Part shown: in pieces, positions 1 through 7,348 of the stretch
Numbering within the stretch: the first letter of the stretch is position 1
Layout of the letters: every line of letters begins with the position of its first letter
Assembly (NCBI RefSeq): GCF_036188265.1
Contig: NZ_CP108093.1
Span: 4,484,001-4,548,000, forward strand
Reading direction: 5' to 3'
DNA length: 64,000 nucleotides
From: Streptomyces sp. NBC_00247
GTDB lineage: Bacteria > Actinomycetota > Actinomycetes > Streptomycetales > Streptomycetaceae
Made by a program: the position numbers and the translations under genes
Notes under the pieces: model-generated
Databases searched by the model: none
Told to the model about the DNA's origin: nothing
What the model saw: the letters and a program-made list of their open reading frames with translations, nothing else

Positions 1-1
1 C

Positions 2-577
2 GCGGCCGTCGCGCTCGACGAGGTGGAGATCTCCATCCTGCGCTCCCTCGCCGTGCAACTGCTGGAACTCGTCGGGCCGGGGGACGAGGCCGCCGACGGC
101 GCCGACCCGCTCGCGGCGCTCTTCGCCGAAGGCCCCAGCGAACCGCCCTCCGACCCCGCCCTCGCCCGTCTCTTCCCGGACGCGTACGGCGACGACGACA
201 AGGAACTGCGCGAGGCGTCCTCGGAGTTCCGCCGCTTCACCGAGGTCGACCTGCGCGCCCGCAAGCGCGAGGACGCCCTCGCCGTCGTCCGCTGCCTCGA
301 CTCCCTCTCCACCGGCGACGACGGCGAGGGCGGGGAGAGCGGCGGAGGCGGTGGCGGAGAGCTGCGACTCACCGCCGACCAGGCCCGCCAGTGGCTCGGC
401 ACCCTCAACGACCTGCGCCTGACCATCGGCACCCGGCTGGAGGTCAGCGACGAGGACCAGGGCCAGGAGGGCTCCCTCTACCGGCTCCCCGACAGCGACC
501 CGCGCAAGCCGATGGTGCTGGCCTACCTCTGGCTCGGCGCCCTCCAGGAGACGCTCCTCGAAGCGCTGATGTCCTGA
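2..577 (+). CDS. DUF2017 family protein (5' end outside the window)
   Basis: The reading frame is open from base 2, so the N-terminus lies upstream; the visible part is about 191 residues and reads ALDEVEISILRSLAVQLLEL at its start, which is typical of the actinobacterial DUF2017 family. A GTG at 23 is in frame but falls inside the conserved region and is probably not the start. A Gly/Glu-rich linker (about residues 100-112 from that GTG) precedes a helical C-terminal part. The family has no established biochemical role. Relatives commonly lie near Mov34/JAMM protease genes, and one starts at 2565, after the intervening permease. No catalytic motif is visible. Confidence 0.85.
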   Translation, partial: AAVALDEVEISILRSLAVQLLELVGPGDEAADGADPLAALFAEGPSEPPSDPALARLFPDAYGDDDKELREASSEFRRFTEVDLRARKREDALAVVRCLDSLSTGDDGEGGESGGGGGGELRLTADQARQWLGTLNDLRLTIGTRLEVSDEDQGQEGSLYRLPDSDPRKPMVLAYLWLGALQETLLEALMS

Positions 578-954
578 CCCCGGCAGGTGAGGGCGGACCC
601 GCGGTTCGTCGCGCACCCGCCAGGAACCGCAGGGCGGCCCCCGCTCCCCGCGCGGCGCGACCGGCAGCTCAGACGACGCTCAAATCCGCATAACGATCCC
701 GTCACCCGAACGGCCGCTTTTGCAGCGGCCGGAAACGCTTGTCCGCTTTTTCCTGTGGTCTGCGCCACAGAATGTCCGAGGGTGTCCTGACATGGCCGTG
801 ATACATCTTCACGACCGCCGGGGGCGCCATCCCTGTTCCCGGGGGCGCTGTCCGCAGGCCGACCGCCGGCGGCACTCCATCCATTCCGGGGGGAACAGGA
901 CACGGTCCACGGCCCCACACGGCCGCGGTCCGTCGTGGAGAAAGGCGCAGTGAC
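578..954 (+). other. Intergenic region with two hairpins, upstream of the permease
   Basis: No gene is supported in these 377 bases. A perfect 8-bp stem with a 5-nt loop lies at 711-731 (arms CGGCCGCT/AGCGGCCG); it has no U-tract and lies about 130 nt past the upstream stop, so it is a weak terminator candidate. A second inverted repeat at 753-770 is listed separately. The stretch just before the permease start is purine-rich (GGAGAAAGG at about 938-946) and could serve as its ribosome binding site. Confidence 0.5.
753..770. promoter_or_regulatory. Inverted repeat CTGTGG-N6-CCACAG, possible operator
   Basis: A perfect 6-6-6 inverted repeat lies about 185 bp upstream of the amino-acid permease start. 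Its size and symmetry suit a dimeric repressor of the GntR or TetR type, but no regulator is encoded next to it. That it controls the permease is inference from position. Confidence 0.35.
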
Positions 955-2385
955 ATGACATCCGCAGAGGTCGACAGCGGGCAGCCCGAGCGGGACGCCG
1001 CCGACGCTCACGGGAGCGGCGAGGGGTACCAGCGCAGCCTGGGTGCCCGTCAGATCCAGATGATCGCCATCGGCGGAGCCATCGGCACCGGGCTCTTCCT
1101 CGGTGCGGGCAAGGCCATCGCGAAAGCCGGACCCAGTCTGATCCTGGCCTACGCCGTCGCGGGCCTGGTCATCTTCTTCATCATGCGCGCCCTCGGTGAA
1201 CTCCTCATGTACCGGCCGGTGTCGGGCTCCTTCTCCGAGTACGCACGCGAATTCGTGGGCCCCTTCGCCGGATTCGTCACCGGCTGGACCTACTGGCTCT
1301 TCTGGGTCGTCACCGGAATCACCGAAGTGACCGCGGGAGCCCAGTACATGACCTACTGGTTCGACATCCCGCAGTGGGTCTCGGCGCTGTTCTTCACCCT
1401 CGTCCTGTACGGCGTCAACCTCATCTCCGTGAAGCTCTTCGGCGAGCTCGAATTCTGGTTCTCGATGGTCAAGGTGACCGCCATCGCCGGCATGATCCTC
1501 ATCTGCGCCGGAATCCTCACCCTGGGCTTCTCCGACGCCGGCGACACCGCCTCCGTCAGCCACCTCTGGTCCGACGGCGGATTCTTCCCGCAGGGCATCA
1601 GCGGCACGCTGATGACCCTGCAGATCGTCATGTTCGCCTTCCTGGCGGTCGAACTGGTCGGAGTCACCGCGGGGGAGTCCAAGGATCCTCAGACCGTCCT
1701 GCCCAAGGCGATCAACACCGTGCCCTGGCGCATCGCCGTCTTCTACGTCGGCGCGCTGATCATGATCCTGTCGGTGGTGCCGTGGACCGAGTTCCAGCCC
1801 GGTGTCTCACCGTTCGTCGCCACCTTCGAGAAGATGGGCCTCGGGATCGGCGCCGGAATCGTCAACTTCGTCGTCCTCACCGCCGCCCTGTCGTCCTGCA
1901 ACTCCGGGATGTACTCCACCGGGCGCATGCTCCGCGACCTCGCGCTCAACGGCCAGGGCCCGCGCACCTTCACCCGGCTCACCCGCAGCGGCACCCCGCT
2001 CGTCGGCACCACCTTCTCGGCCGCCCTGATGCTGGTCGGCGTCTGGATCAACTACCAGTGGCCCGGCCAGGCCTTCACCTACGTCGTCTCCTTCGCCACC
2101 ATCTCCGGGATGTGGGCCTGGATCATGATCCTCGTCAGCCAGCTCCGCTACCGCGCCCGCGCCGACCGCGGCGAACTCCCGCACTCCACCTTCCGGGCCC
2201 CCGGCTCCCCGTACACCAGCGCCTTCGCGCTCGCCTTCATCGGCATGGTCGTCGTGATGATGGCCGTCGACAAGGACGCCCGGATCTCGCTCTACTGCGC
2301 CCCGTTCTGGGCGCTCCTCCTCGGTGTCTCCTACCTGGCGCTCAGGGCGCGCGACCCGCGGAACGCGGCGTTCGCCAAACGCTGA
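955..2385 (+). CDS. Amino-acid permease, APC superfamily (AAT family)
   Basis: A 476-residue integral membrane protein with about 12 hydrophobic segments, predicted to import an amino acid by proton symport across the cytoplasmic membrane. The first segment carries the APC signature IGGAIGTGLFLGAGKAI (around residues 38-54), the unwound substrate-binding helix of this superfamily. PVSGSFSEYAREFVGPFAGF and GWTYWLFWVVTGITE further on are typical of the AAT subgroup (AnsP, GabP, CycA, proline and aromatic permeases). The substrate cannot be fixed from sequence. The ATG at 955 has a GGAGAAAGG-type ribosome site. It is flanked by intergenic spacers on both sides and is probably transcribed alone. 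Confidence 0.9.
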   Translation: MTSAEVDSGQPERDAADAHGSGEGYQRSLGARQIQMIAIGGAIGTGLFLGAGKAIAKAGPSLILAYAVAGLVIFFIMRALGELLMYRPVSGSFSEYAREFVGPFAGFVTGWTYWLFWVVTGITEVTAGAQYMTYWFDIPQWVSALFFTLVLYGVNLISVKLFGELEFWFSMVKVTAIAGMILICAGILTLGFSDAGDTASVSHLWSDGGFFPQGISGTLMTLQIVMFAFLAVELVGVTAGESKDPQTVLPKAINTVPWRIAVFYVGALIMILSVVPWTEFQPGVSPFVATFEKMGLGIGAGIVNFVVLTAALSSCNSGMYSTGRMLRDLALNGQGPRTFTRLTRSGTPLVGTTFSAALMLVGVWINYQWPGQAFTYVVSFATISGMWAWIMILVSQLRYRARADRGELPHSTFRAPGSPYTSAFALAFIGMVVVMMAVDKDARISLYCAPFWALLLGVSYLALRARDPRNAAFAKR

Positions 2386-2564
2386 CCCCGGTTCCGCACA
2401 CCCCGCCGGCGTCCAACTCCCCACCGCGCGGCACGTACCGCCGCACCTCGGACCATCTCTCCCGCGGACCGCCCGGCCGCCCCAACGGCCCCGGCGGCCG
2501 GCAGACCGGGTCCCGGTCCACCGCACCTCGGTGGACCGGGACCCGCCTGCTTATCCTGGGCGCC

Positions 2565-2987
2565 ATGCTGACCCTCACCCAGGACCTGTACGACAAAATC
2601 GTCGCCCACGCCCGCGCCGACCACCCCGACGAGGCGTGCGGCGTGGTCGCGGGACCGGCCGGCACGGGCCGCGCCGAGCGCTTCATCCCGATGCTCAACG
2701 CCGCCCGCTCGCCCACGTTCTACGAGTTCGACTCGGGCGACCTCCTCAAGCTCTACCGCGAGATGGACGACCGCGACGAAGAGCCGGTCGTCGTCTACCA
2801 CTCGCACACGGCGACCGAGGCGTACCCCTCGCGCACCGACGTGACCTATGCCAACGAGCCGGAAGCCCACTACGTCCTCGTCTCCACCGCCGACACCGAC
2901 GAGGCGGGCCCGTTCCAGTTCCGCTCGTACCGCATCGTGGACGGTGTGATCACCGAGGAAGACGTGGAGATCGTCGCGGCGTACTGA
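2565..2987 (+). CDS. JAMM/MPN+ metalloprotease, Mec-like (M67 family)
   Basis: A 140-residue cytoplasmic zinc protease. The JAMM residues are present: Glu23 (DEACGVV), His79 and His81 (YHSHTATEAYPS), Ser89 and Asp92. In Mycobacterium the homologue Mec cleaves cysteine from the sulfur carrier CysO after CysM has loaded it. The CysO and CysM genes lie just downstream (3439-4667), so the same role is inferred. The spacer to cysO holds a separate leader peptide, so this gene and cysO-cysM may be transcribed independently. An extra C-terminal dipeptide on the local CysO suggests a second task, trimming the carrier to its Gly-Gly end. The ATG at 2565 gives the normal family length. Confidence 0.9.
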   Translation: MLTLTQDLYDKIVAHARADHPDEACGVVAGPAGTGRAERFIPMLNAARSPTFYEFDSGDLLKLYREMDDRDEEPVVVYHSHTATEAYPSRTDVTYANEPEAHYVLVSTADTDEAGPFQFRSYRIVDGVITEEDVEIVAAY

Positions 2988-3186
2988 GCCGGCGCGCGGA
3001 GCCCGCGCGGAGGCGACGTGAGGCGATCCACGGGCGGCGGGGCCCCGACGGCCCCGCCGCCCTCGTGCGTCCCGCCGCCGACGGCAGGGCCGGACGGGCC
3101 GCGCGGCGGTCGCCGGACGGGTCGCGCGACACCAAAGGTCCGCATACTGAACGGTCTTGTTCCGAGATGTGAGATCACACTCGGGT

Positions 3187-3200
3187 TTCCCGAACGGGAA
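3187..3200. promoter_or_regulatory. Inverted repeat TTCCCG-AA-CGGGAA upstream of the leader peptide
   Basis: Two perfect 6-bp arms with a 2-nt spacer lie 17 bp before the leader-peptide ATG. It may be a repressor operator or part of the promoter and 5' leader of the cysO-cysM transcript. No regulator is encoded nearby. Confidence 0.4.
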
Positions 3201-3216
3201 TCGATACGATGACCGC

Positions 3217-3345
3217 ATGGTTCCCCATGACGTGAGCGAAATGACGCCGGGCGCACTGCTCGTCGCGCGGCTGCACGTCGACCTGTGCAGGCTCTCCAGC
3301 GCGATCTGTCCCGGTCGCAGCCTGCCCACCGGGCCCAAGGCCTGA
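3217..3345 (+). CDS. Cysteine-type regulatory leader peptide of the cysO-cysM operon
   Basis: A 42-codon ORF starting MVPHDVSEMTPGALLVARLH and continuing VDLCRLSSAIC. The core RLHVDLCRLxSxIC matches the short actinobacterial leader peptides found upstream of cysteine and sulfur assimilation genes. It carries two cysteine codons seven residues apart, near the 3' end of the conserved part. It starts at ATG 3217 and ends 93 nt before cysO. The likely role is sensing charged tRNA-Cys: slow translation at the Cys codons changes the fold of the downstream RNA and permits cysO expression. The motif identity is seen directly; the regulatory role follows from the family and position. Confidence 0.8.
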   Translation: MVPHDVSEMTPGALLVARLHVDLCRLSSAICPGRSLPTGPKA

Positions 3346-3438
3346 GTACCGGCCCCAGCGCCCCACCCCACGTACCACCACCCGCGCGGGTGCTGAAACG
3401 CGCGCCACGCCACCCCGCTTCCGACAGGAGCCCACGCC
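3346..3438 (+). promoter_or_regulatory. Pyrimidine-rich leader between leader peptide and cysO
   Basis: The 93 nt between the leader peptide stop and the cysO ATG contain a long C-rich tract (about 3347-3385) and then the cysO ribosome site (AGGAG, 3426-3430). The C-rich tract is complementary to a GGAG-type ribosome site, so it could sequester it when leader translation finishes normally. This is inference; I did not fold the RNA. Confidence 0.45.
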
Positions 3439-3717
3439 ATGGCCATCGAGGTCCGCATCCCCACCATCCTTCGCACCTACACCGACGGCGCCAAGGCGGT
3501 CGAAGGCAGCGGTGAGACCCTCGCCGACCTCTTCAACGACCTGGAGACCCGGCACAACGGCATCCGCGCGCGCATCGTCGACGGCGAACAGCTCCGCCGG
3601 TTCGTGAACGTCTACCTCAACGACGAGGACGTCCGCTTCCTCGACGGCATCACGACCAAGCTCAGCGACGGCGACAACGTCACCATCCTCCCGGCCGTCG
3701 CCGGCGGCATGCGCTGA
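3439..3717 (+). CDS. cysO: Sulfur carrier protein CysO (MoaD/ThiS ubiquitin-like fold)
   Basis: A 92-residue ubiquitin-like sulfur carrier. The segment RRFVNVYLNDEDVRF (53-67) and the ending VTILPAVAGG are nearly the same as in mycobacterial CysO. In that pathway the C-terminal glycine is converted to a thiocarboxylate, CysM adds it to O-phosphoserine, and the JAMM protease releases cysteine. Here two residues, Met-Arg, follow Gly89-Gly90, so the protein is a precursor whose tail must be removed before activation. The ATG at 3439 is preceded by AGGAG. Its stop overlaps the start of cysM by one base (TGATG), implying translational coupling. Confidence 0.93.
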   Translation: MAIEVRIPTILRTYTDGAKAVEGSGETLADLFNDLETRHNGIRARIVDGEQLRRFVNVYLNDEDVRFLDGITTKLSDGDNVTILPAVAGGMR

Positions 3718-4667
3718 TGCGGTACGACTCCGCGCTGGCGGCCGTGGGCAACACCCCACTGGTCCGCCTCCCGAGGCTCTCGCCCTCCGGCGACGTCCGG
3801 ATCTGGGCCAAGCTGGAGGACCGCAACCCCACCGGCTCGATCAAGGACCGCCCCGCGCTCCACATGGTCGAGCAGGCGGAGAAGGACGGGCGACTGCGCC
3901 CCGGCTGCACCATCCTGGAGCCGACCAGCGGAAACACCGGCATCTCGCTCGCCATGGCGGCCAAGCTCAAGGGCTACCGCATCGTCTGCGTCATGCCGGA
4001 GAACACGTCCCAGGAACGGCGCGACCTGCTCGCCATGTGGGGCGCCGAGATCGTCTCCTCACCGGCGGCCGGCGGCTCCAACACGGCTGTCCGGGTCGCC
4101 AAGGAGCTCTCCGCCGAACACCCGGACTGGGTGATGCTCTACCAGTACGGCAACCCGGACAACGCGGGCGCCCACTACGCCACCACCGGACCCGAGATCC
4201 TCGCCGACCTCCCGTCCCTCACCCACTTCGTCGCGGGCCTCGGCACCACCGGCACCCTCATGGGCGTCGGCCGGTACCTCCGCGAGCAGAAGCCCGACGT
4301 CAAGATCGTCGCCGCCGAGCCCCGCTACGACGACATCGTCTACGGGCTCCGCAACCTCGACGAGGGCTTCGTACCGGAGTTGTACGACGCCTCCGTGCTC
4401 ACCACCCGCTTCTCGGTCGGTTCCGCCGACGCGGTCGCCCGCACCCGTGAACTCCTCCAGCAGGAAGGCATCTTCGCCGGTGTCTCCACCGGTGCCGCGC
4501 TCCACGCGGCCATCGGCGTCGGCCAGAAGGCCGTCAAGGCGGGGGAGAGCGCGGACATCGTCTTCGTCGTCGCCGACGGCGGCTGGAAGTACCTCTCGAC
4601 CGGCGTCTACACGGCACCGACCACGGAAGCCGCCATCGAGACCCTGCACGGGCAGCTCTGGGCCTGA
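3717..4667 (+). CDS. cysM: Cysteine synthase CysM, CysO-dependent type
   Basis: A 316-residue PLP enzyme of the cysteine synthase family. The PLP lysine is Lys43 in PTGSIKDRPAL. The substrate loop TSGNTG is at 70-75 and the glycine-rich phosphate-binding loop is GLGTTGTLMG. It is predicted to join O-phosphoserine with CysO-thiocarboxylate to form CysO-cysteine, as mycobacterial CysM does; its direct coupling to cysO supports this over a sulfide-dependent CysK role. It is the last gene of the operon and is followed by a strong hairpin at 4691-4722. Confidence 0.93.
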   Translation: MRYDSALAAVGNTPLVRLPRLSPSGDVRIWAKLEDRNPTGSIKDRPALHMVEQAEKDGRLRPGCTILEPTSGNTGISLAMAAKLKGYRIVCVMPENTSQERRDLLAMWGAEIVSSPAAGGSNTAVRVAKELSAEHPDWVMLYQYGNPDNAGAHYATTGPEILADLPSLTHFVAGLGTTGTLMGVGRYLREQKPDVKIVAAEPRYDDIVYGLRNLDEGFVPELYDASVLTTRFSVGSADAVARTRELLQQEGIFAGVSTGAALHAAIGVGQKAVKAGESADIVFVVADGGWKYLSTGVYTAPTTEAAIETLHGQLWA

Positions 4668-4690
4668 CCGCCCGGCACCCTCCGCCCGCG

Positions 4691-4722
4691 ACGCCGACGC
4701 CCCCACTCCGGGGCGTCGGCGT
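4691..4722. terminator. Terminator hairpin after cysM
   Basis: A perfect 13-bp stem (ACGCCGACGCCCC with its complement) and a 6-nt loop lie 23 bp past the cysM stop, in the gap between convergent genes. There is no long U-tract, as is usual in Streptomyces, so it may serve both strands. Confidence 0.7.
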
Positions 4723-4789
4723 TCCGCGTTCCAGGGCGTCGGCGTTCAGAAGCGTCCGCGTCTGCGCGGGCACGGACCGGGCCCCCGCG

Positions 4790-5299
4790 CTATCCCAGCC
4801 CCCGCACCTGACCCCACAGCTCCGGGCCGACCCGGCCCACCCGCCGTCGGAAGCCGCCCACCGCGACCTCCCGCAACTCGTCCGTCTCCAGGAAACTCCG
4901 CCGCCCCCGCGCGTCGTCCACCGTCCCGGCCGGCAGCGCGATCACTCCCGGCCGCTCCTCGTGATGCTTGCTGGTGATCTTCGCGACGACCGCGCGCCCG
5001 CTCCGCACCGACAGGACCAGGCACGGCCGGTCCTTCGACCCCGGCCCGTCCTCGTACGGCACCTCGGCCCACCAGATCTCGCCCGGCTCCGGCACCCGGC
5101 CCGCCCCGCGGCCCCGCCCCGGCTCCGCCGTACCGCCCGACGGCCTGCCCGGCGGCCTCGTCCGGCCACCCGGGCGACGCCCCGTACCCCGTTCGCCGCC
5201 CCGGCGCCGCGCACCGCTCCGGCCCCTGCCGTCCACCACCGACGCCACCAGCGCCAGCACGACCAGGACGGCCAGAATCACCCACCAGTACGTTTCCAT
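4790..5299 (-). CDS. PemK/MazF-family protein with N-terminal membrane anchor
   Basis: A 169-residue protein. Residues about 4-21 form one hydrophobic helix (YWWVILAVLVVLALVASVV). A basic Gly/Pro/Arg-rich linker follows, then a PemK/MazF fold: PGEIWWAEVPYEDGPGSKDR, PCLVLS, VAKITSK and LRAELGQ-like C-terminal parts. MazF relatives are sequence-specific endoribonucleases, but soluble; here the domain is tethered to the membrane. No antitoxin gene is adjacent, so a classical toxin-antitoxin role is doubtful. The ATG at 5299 was chosen because it begins directly at the hydrophobic helix; the longer upstream frame is low-complexity. Confidence 0.75.
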   Translation of the reverse strand: METYWWVILAVLVVLALVASVVDGRGRSGARRRGGERGTGRRPGGRTRPPGRPSGGTAEPGRGRGAGRVPEPGEIWWAEVPYEDGPGSKDRPCLVLSVRSGRAVVAKITSKHHEERPGVIALPAGTVDDARGRRSFLETDELREVAVGGFRRRVGRVGPELWGQVRGLG

Positions 5300-5536
5300 C
5301 CCCCGACCGTACCGGCGCCCATTCGGCCACCCCAGGCCCCCGCCGCCACATCCCGCACGAACGGGCGCGCGGCCGGAGTCCCCCGGCTTCCATCGAACCG
5401 GTGACAGCACAGGTGAGTTCCCCCACAACGGCAGGCCACGGAGGAGCGACCAGGAGATTCGCGCCTTACGCTCGACGGACCGCAACCCCGAACCCCATCC
5501 GCCGCACCGTCGCCACGTCTCGGAGGTTCACGCTCC

Positions 5537-6289
5537 ATGAAGCTCACCGTCGTCGGCTGCTCCGGCTCCTTCCCGTCCGCGGGATCGGCCTGTTCGAGCT
5601 ACCTCGTAGAGGCCGACGGCTTCCGGCTGCTGCTCGACATGGGCAACGGTGCCCTCGGCGAGCTCCAGCGCCACGTCGGCCTGTACGACCTCGACGCCGT
5701 CTTCCTCAGCCACCTGCACGCCGACCACTGCATCGACATGTGTGCGTACTTCGTGGTGCGCTACTACCCGAACAACGGCACCCGCCCCGCCGCCCTCCCC
5801 GTGTACGGCCCCGAGGGCACCGAGCGCCGGCTGACCACGGCCCACGCCGACACCCCCTCCGAACACGCCATGGGCGAGGTCTTCGACTTCCGCACGCTCA
5901 AAGCCGGCTGGTTCGAGATCGGCCCCTTCACCGTCCGTACGGAGAAGCTCTGCCACCCCGTGGACACCTTCGGCATCCGCATCGAGCACGGCGGCCGCTC
6001 CCTCGCCTACTCCGGTGACACCGGAGCCTGTGACGCCCTGGACGAACTCGCCGAGGACGCCGACCTCTTCCTCTGTGAAGCATCGTTCATCCACGGCAAG
6101 GAGGACATTCCGGACCTCCATCTCAACGGCCGCGAAGCCGGGGAATGCGCCGCCCGCGCCCGCGCCGGACGACTCGTACTCACCCACATCCCGCCGTGGA
6201 CCGACGCCGAACGCAACATCGAGGACGCCCGCGAGGTCTACGCCGGCCCCGTCGAACTCGCCGTGCCGGGCGCCGTCTACGAAGTCTGA
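5537..6289 (+). CDS. Metallo-beta-lactamase-fold hydrolase, RNase Z-like
   Basis: A 250-residue MBL-fold enzyme. The metal motif SHLHADHCID (about residues 57-66) is intact. A second metal histidine is in EKLCHPVDTFG, the aspartate is in YSGDTGACD, and the last histidine is in LTHIPPWTD. The arrangement is that of the RNase Z/arylsulfatase-like branch, and actinobacterial relatives are usually annotated only as MBL-fold hydrolases. The substrate is unknown. The ATG at 5537 has a clear GGAGG ribosome site at 5521-5525. Confidence 0.88.
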   Translation: MKLTVVGCSGSFPSAGSACSSYLVEADGFRLLLDMGNGALGELQRHVGLYDLDAVFLSHLHADHCIDMCAYFVVRYYPNNGTRPAALPVYGPEGTERRLTTAHADTPSEHAMGEVFDFRTLKAGWFEIGPFTVRTEKLCHPVDTFGIRIEHGGRSLAYSGDTGACDALDELAEDADLFLCEASFIHGKEDIPDLHLNGREAGECAARARAGRLVLTHIPPWTDAERNIEDAREVYAGPVELAVPGAVYEV

Positions 6290-6316
6290 GCGACCCGGCC
6301 CCCGACCCGCCCGGCC

Positions 6317-6347
6317 CCTGACCCCGCCCGGCGCCACCGGGGTCAGG
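6317..6347. terminator. Hairpin between convergent genes
   Basis: A 9-bp perfect stem (CCTGACCCC/GGGGTCAGG) with a 13-nt loop lies between the MBL gene and the convergent gene; its right arm includes the stop codon of the latter. Confidence 0.5.
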
Positions 6348-7251
6348 CCCTGCGGCCCCGACCGCCCAGCGCCATCCGGTTCCAGGTGTGCCGGCGCCCG
6401 CGGACCGCCACCGAGTACGCGTACAACAGTTCCGGATCACCCATCCCCGGCAGGAACGCGTCCCCGATGTGATGGGCGTCCACCCCGATCTCCTTGGCGT
6501 TCAGGGCCAGCTGGGGCACCACGTCCGTGTGCGCGCCCTCCTGGCTCGTACCGATCGCCCCCATCACCACCGCCCCCGCTTCCTGCACCGCCGCCACCGC
6601 CTCGGCCGCCAGCTCCTTCGTCACCCCCGGCATCGTCCCCGGCAGCGGCAGCACCACCCCGTCCGCCCCGGCGTCCACCAGCGCCGTCAGCCGCGCCGCC
6701 GTCAGCCGCTCCGGACGGCCCGCGTGATGCATCTTGCCGCTCCAGAGCGCCACCTCGTCCCCGAGGCCGTTCCGCAGCTCCTCGGTCACCCGCGCCAGTC
6801 CCTCGTACGAACCGCCGGTCCCGGGATTCGCCGTCAGGCAGAGAAGTGCCGCCCCCATTCCGACCAGCCGCCTCGCGAACTCCGGCTTCGCCCGCCGGAT
6901 CTCCGGCACGTCCCCCGGCTCCAGATTGATCCCGACCGGCCTCCCGAGGCACTTCGCCAGCTCCGCGACCGACGTGAAGGAACCGAGCCCCGGCAGCACC
7001 AGGCGCTCCCCGTCCCAGGCGCGTTCGATCAGGTTCAGCACCACGATGTCCGCGCCGAAGGCCGCCATCAACTCGGCGTTGTGCACACCGTTGTCACCGG
7101 GGTGGGCGGAGAGCACCGCCCGGTCCGCGAACACCTCCGCCACCATCGTCCGCCCCTCCGCGGCGGCCACCGAAGCGGTCAGCTTCCGCCCGCGCAGGGC
7201 GGCGAGCTGCTCACGGTCGAGATCGAGGATGCGGGGCGTCGGAGAAGTCAT
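6343..7251 (-). CDS. TIM-barrel-like protein of the PEP-phosphonomutase-like/DUF7916 type
   Basis: A 302-residue soluble protein. It reads ILDLDREQLAALRGRKL at the N-terminus, then alternating beta/alpha segments (DIVVLNLIERAWDG, PVGINLEPGD, GAALLCLTANPGTGG, GADGVVLPLPGTMPGV, EAGAVVMGAIGTSQEG). Relatives are annotated variously as haloacid-dehalogenase-like hydrolase, PEP phosphonomutase-like protein or DUF7916, and are often found near PTS sugar transport genes, as here. No catalytic residue can be assigned with confidence. It lies downstream of nagE2 on the same strand, with a hairpin between them at 7303-7332. The ATG at 7251 lacks an obvious ribosome site. Confidence 0.65.
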   Translation of the reverse strand: MTSPTPRILDLDREQLAALRGRKLTASVAAAEGRTMVAEVFADRAVLSAHPGDNGVHNAELMAAFGADIVVLNLIERAWDGERLVLPGLGSFTSVAELAKCLGRPVGINLEPGDVPEIRRAKPEFARRLVGMGAALLCLTANPGTGGSYEGLARVTEELRNGLGDEVALWSGKMHHAGRPERLTAARLTALVDAGADGVVLPLPGTMPGVTKELAAEAVAAVQEAGAVVMGAIGTSQEGAHTDVVPQLALNAKEIGVDAHHIGDAFLPGMGDPELLYAYSVAVRGRRHTWNRMALGGRGRRA

Positions 7252-7302
7252 GGCAGGAGCCTAGGCGGCACATGGGCAAAAGGCGCGAAACGCACAGGGG
7301 AA

Positions 7303-7332
7303 GGCCCCCGGACCGCGCACGGTCGGGGGGCC
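7303..7332 (-). terminator. Terminator hairpin after nagE2
   Basis: A 13-bp stem with one mismatch and a 4-nt loop lies just past the nagE2 stop, separating it from the downstream gene. It may be partial, allowing some read-through. Confidence 0.55.
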
Positions 7333-7348
7333 TGGGGTGCGGGCGACG

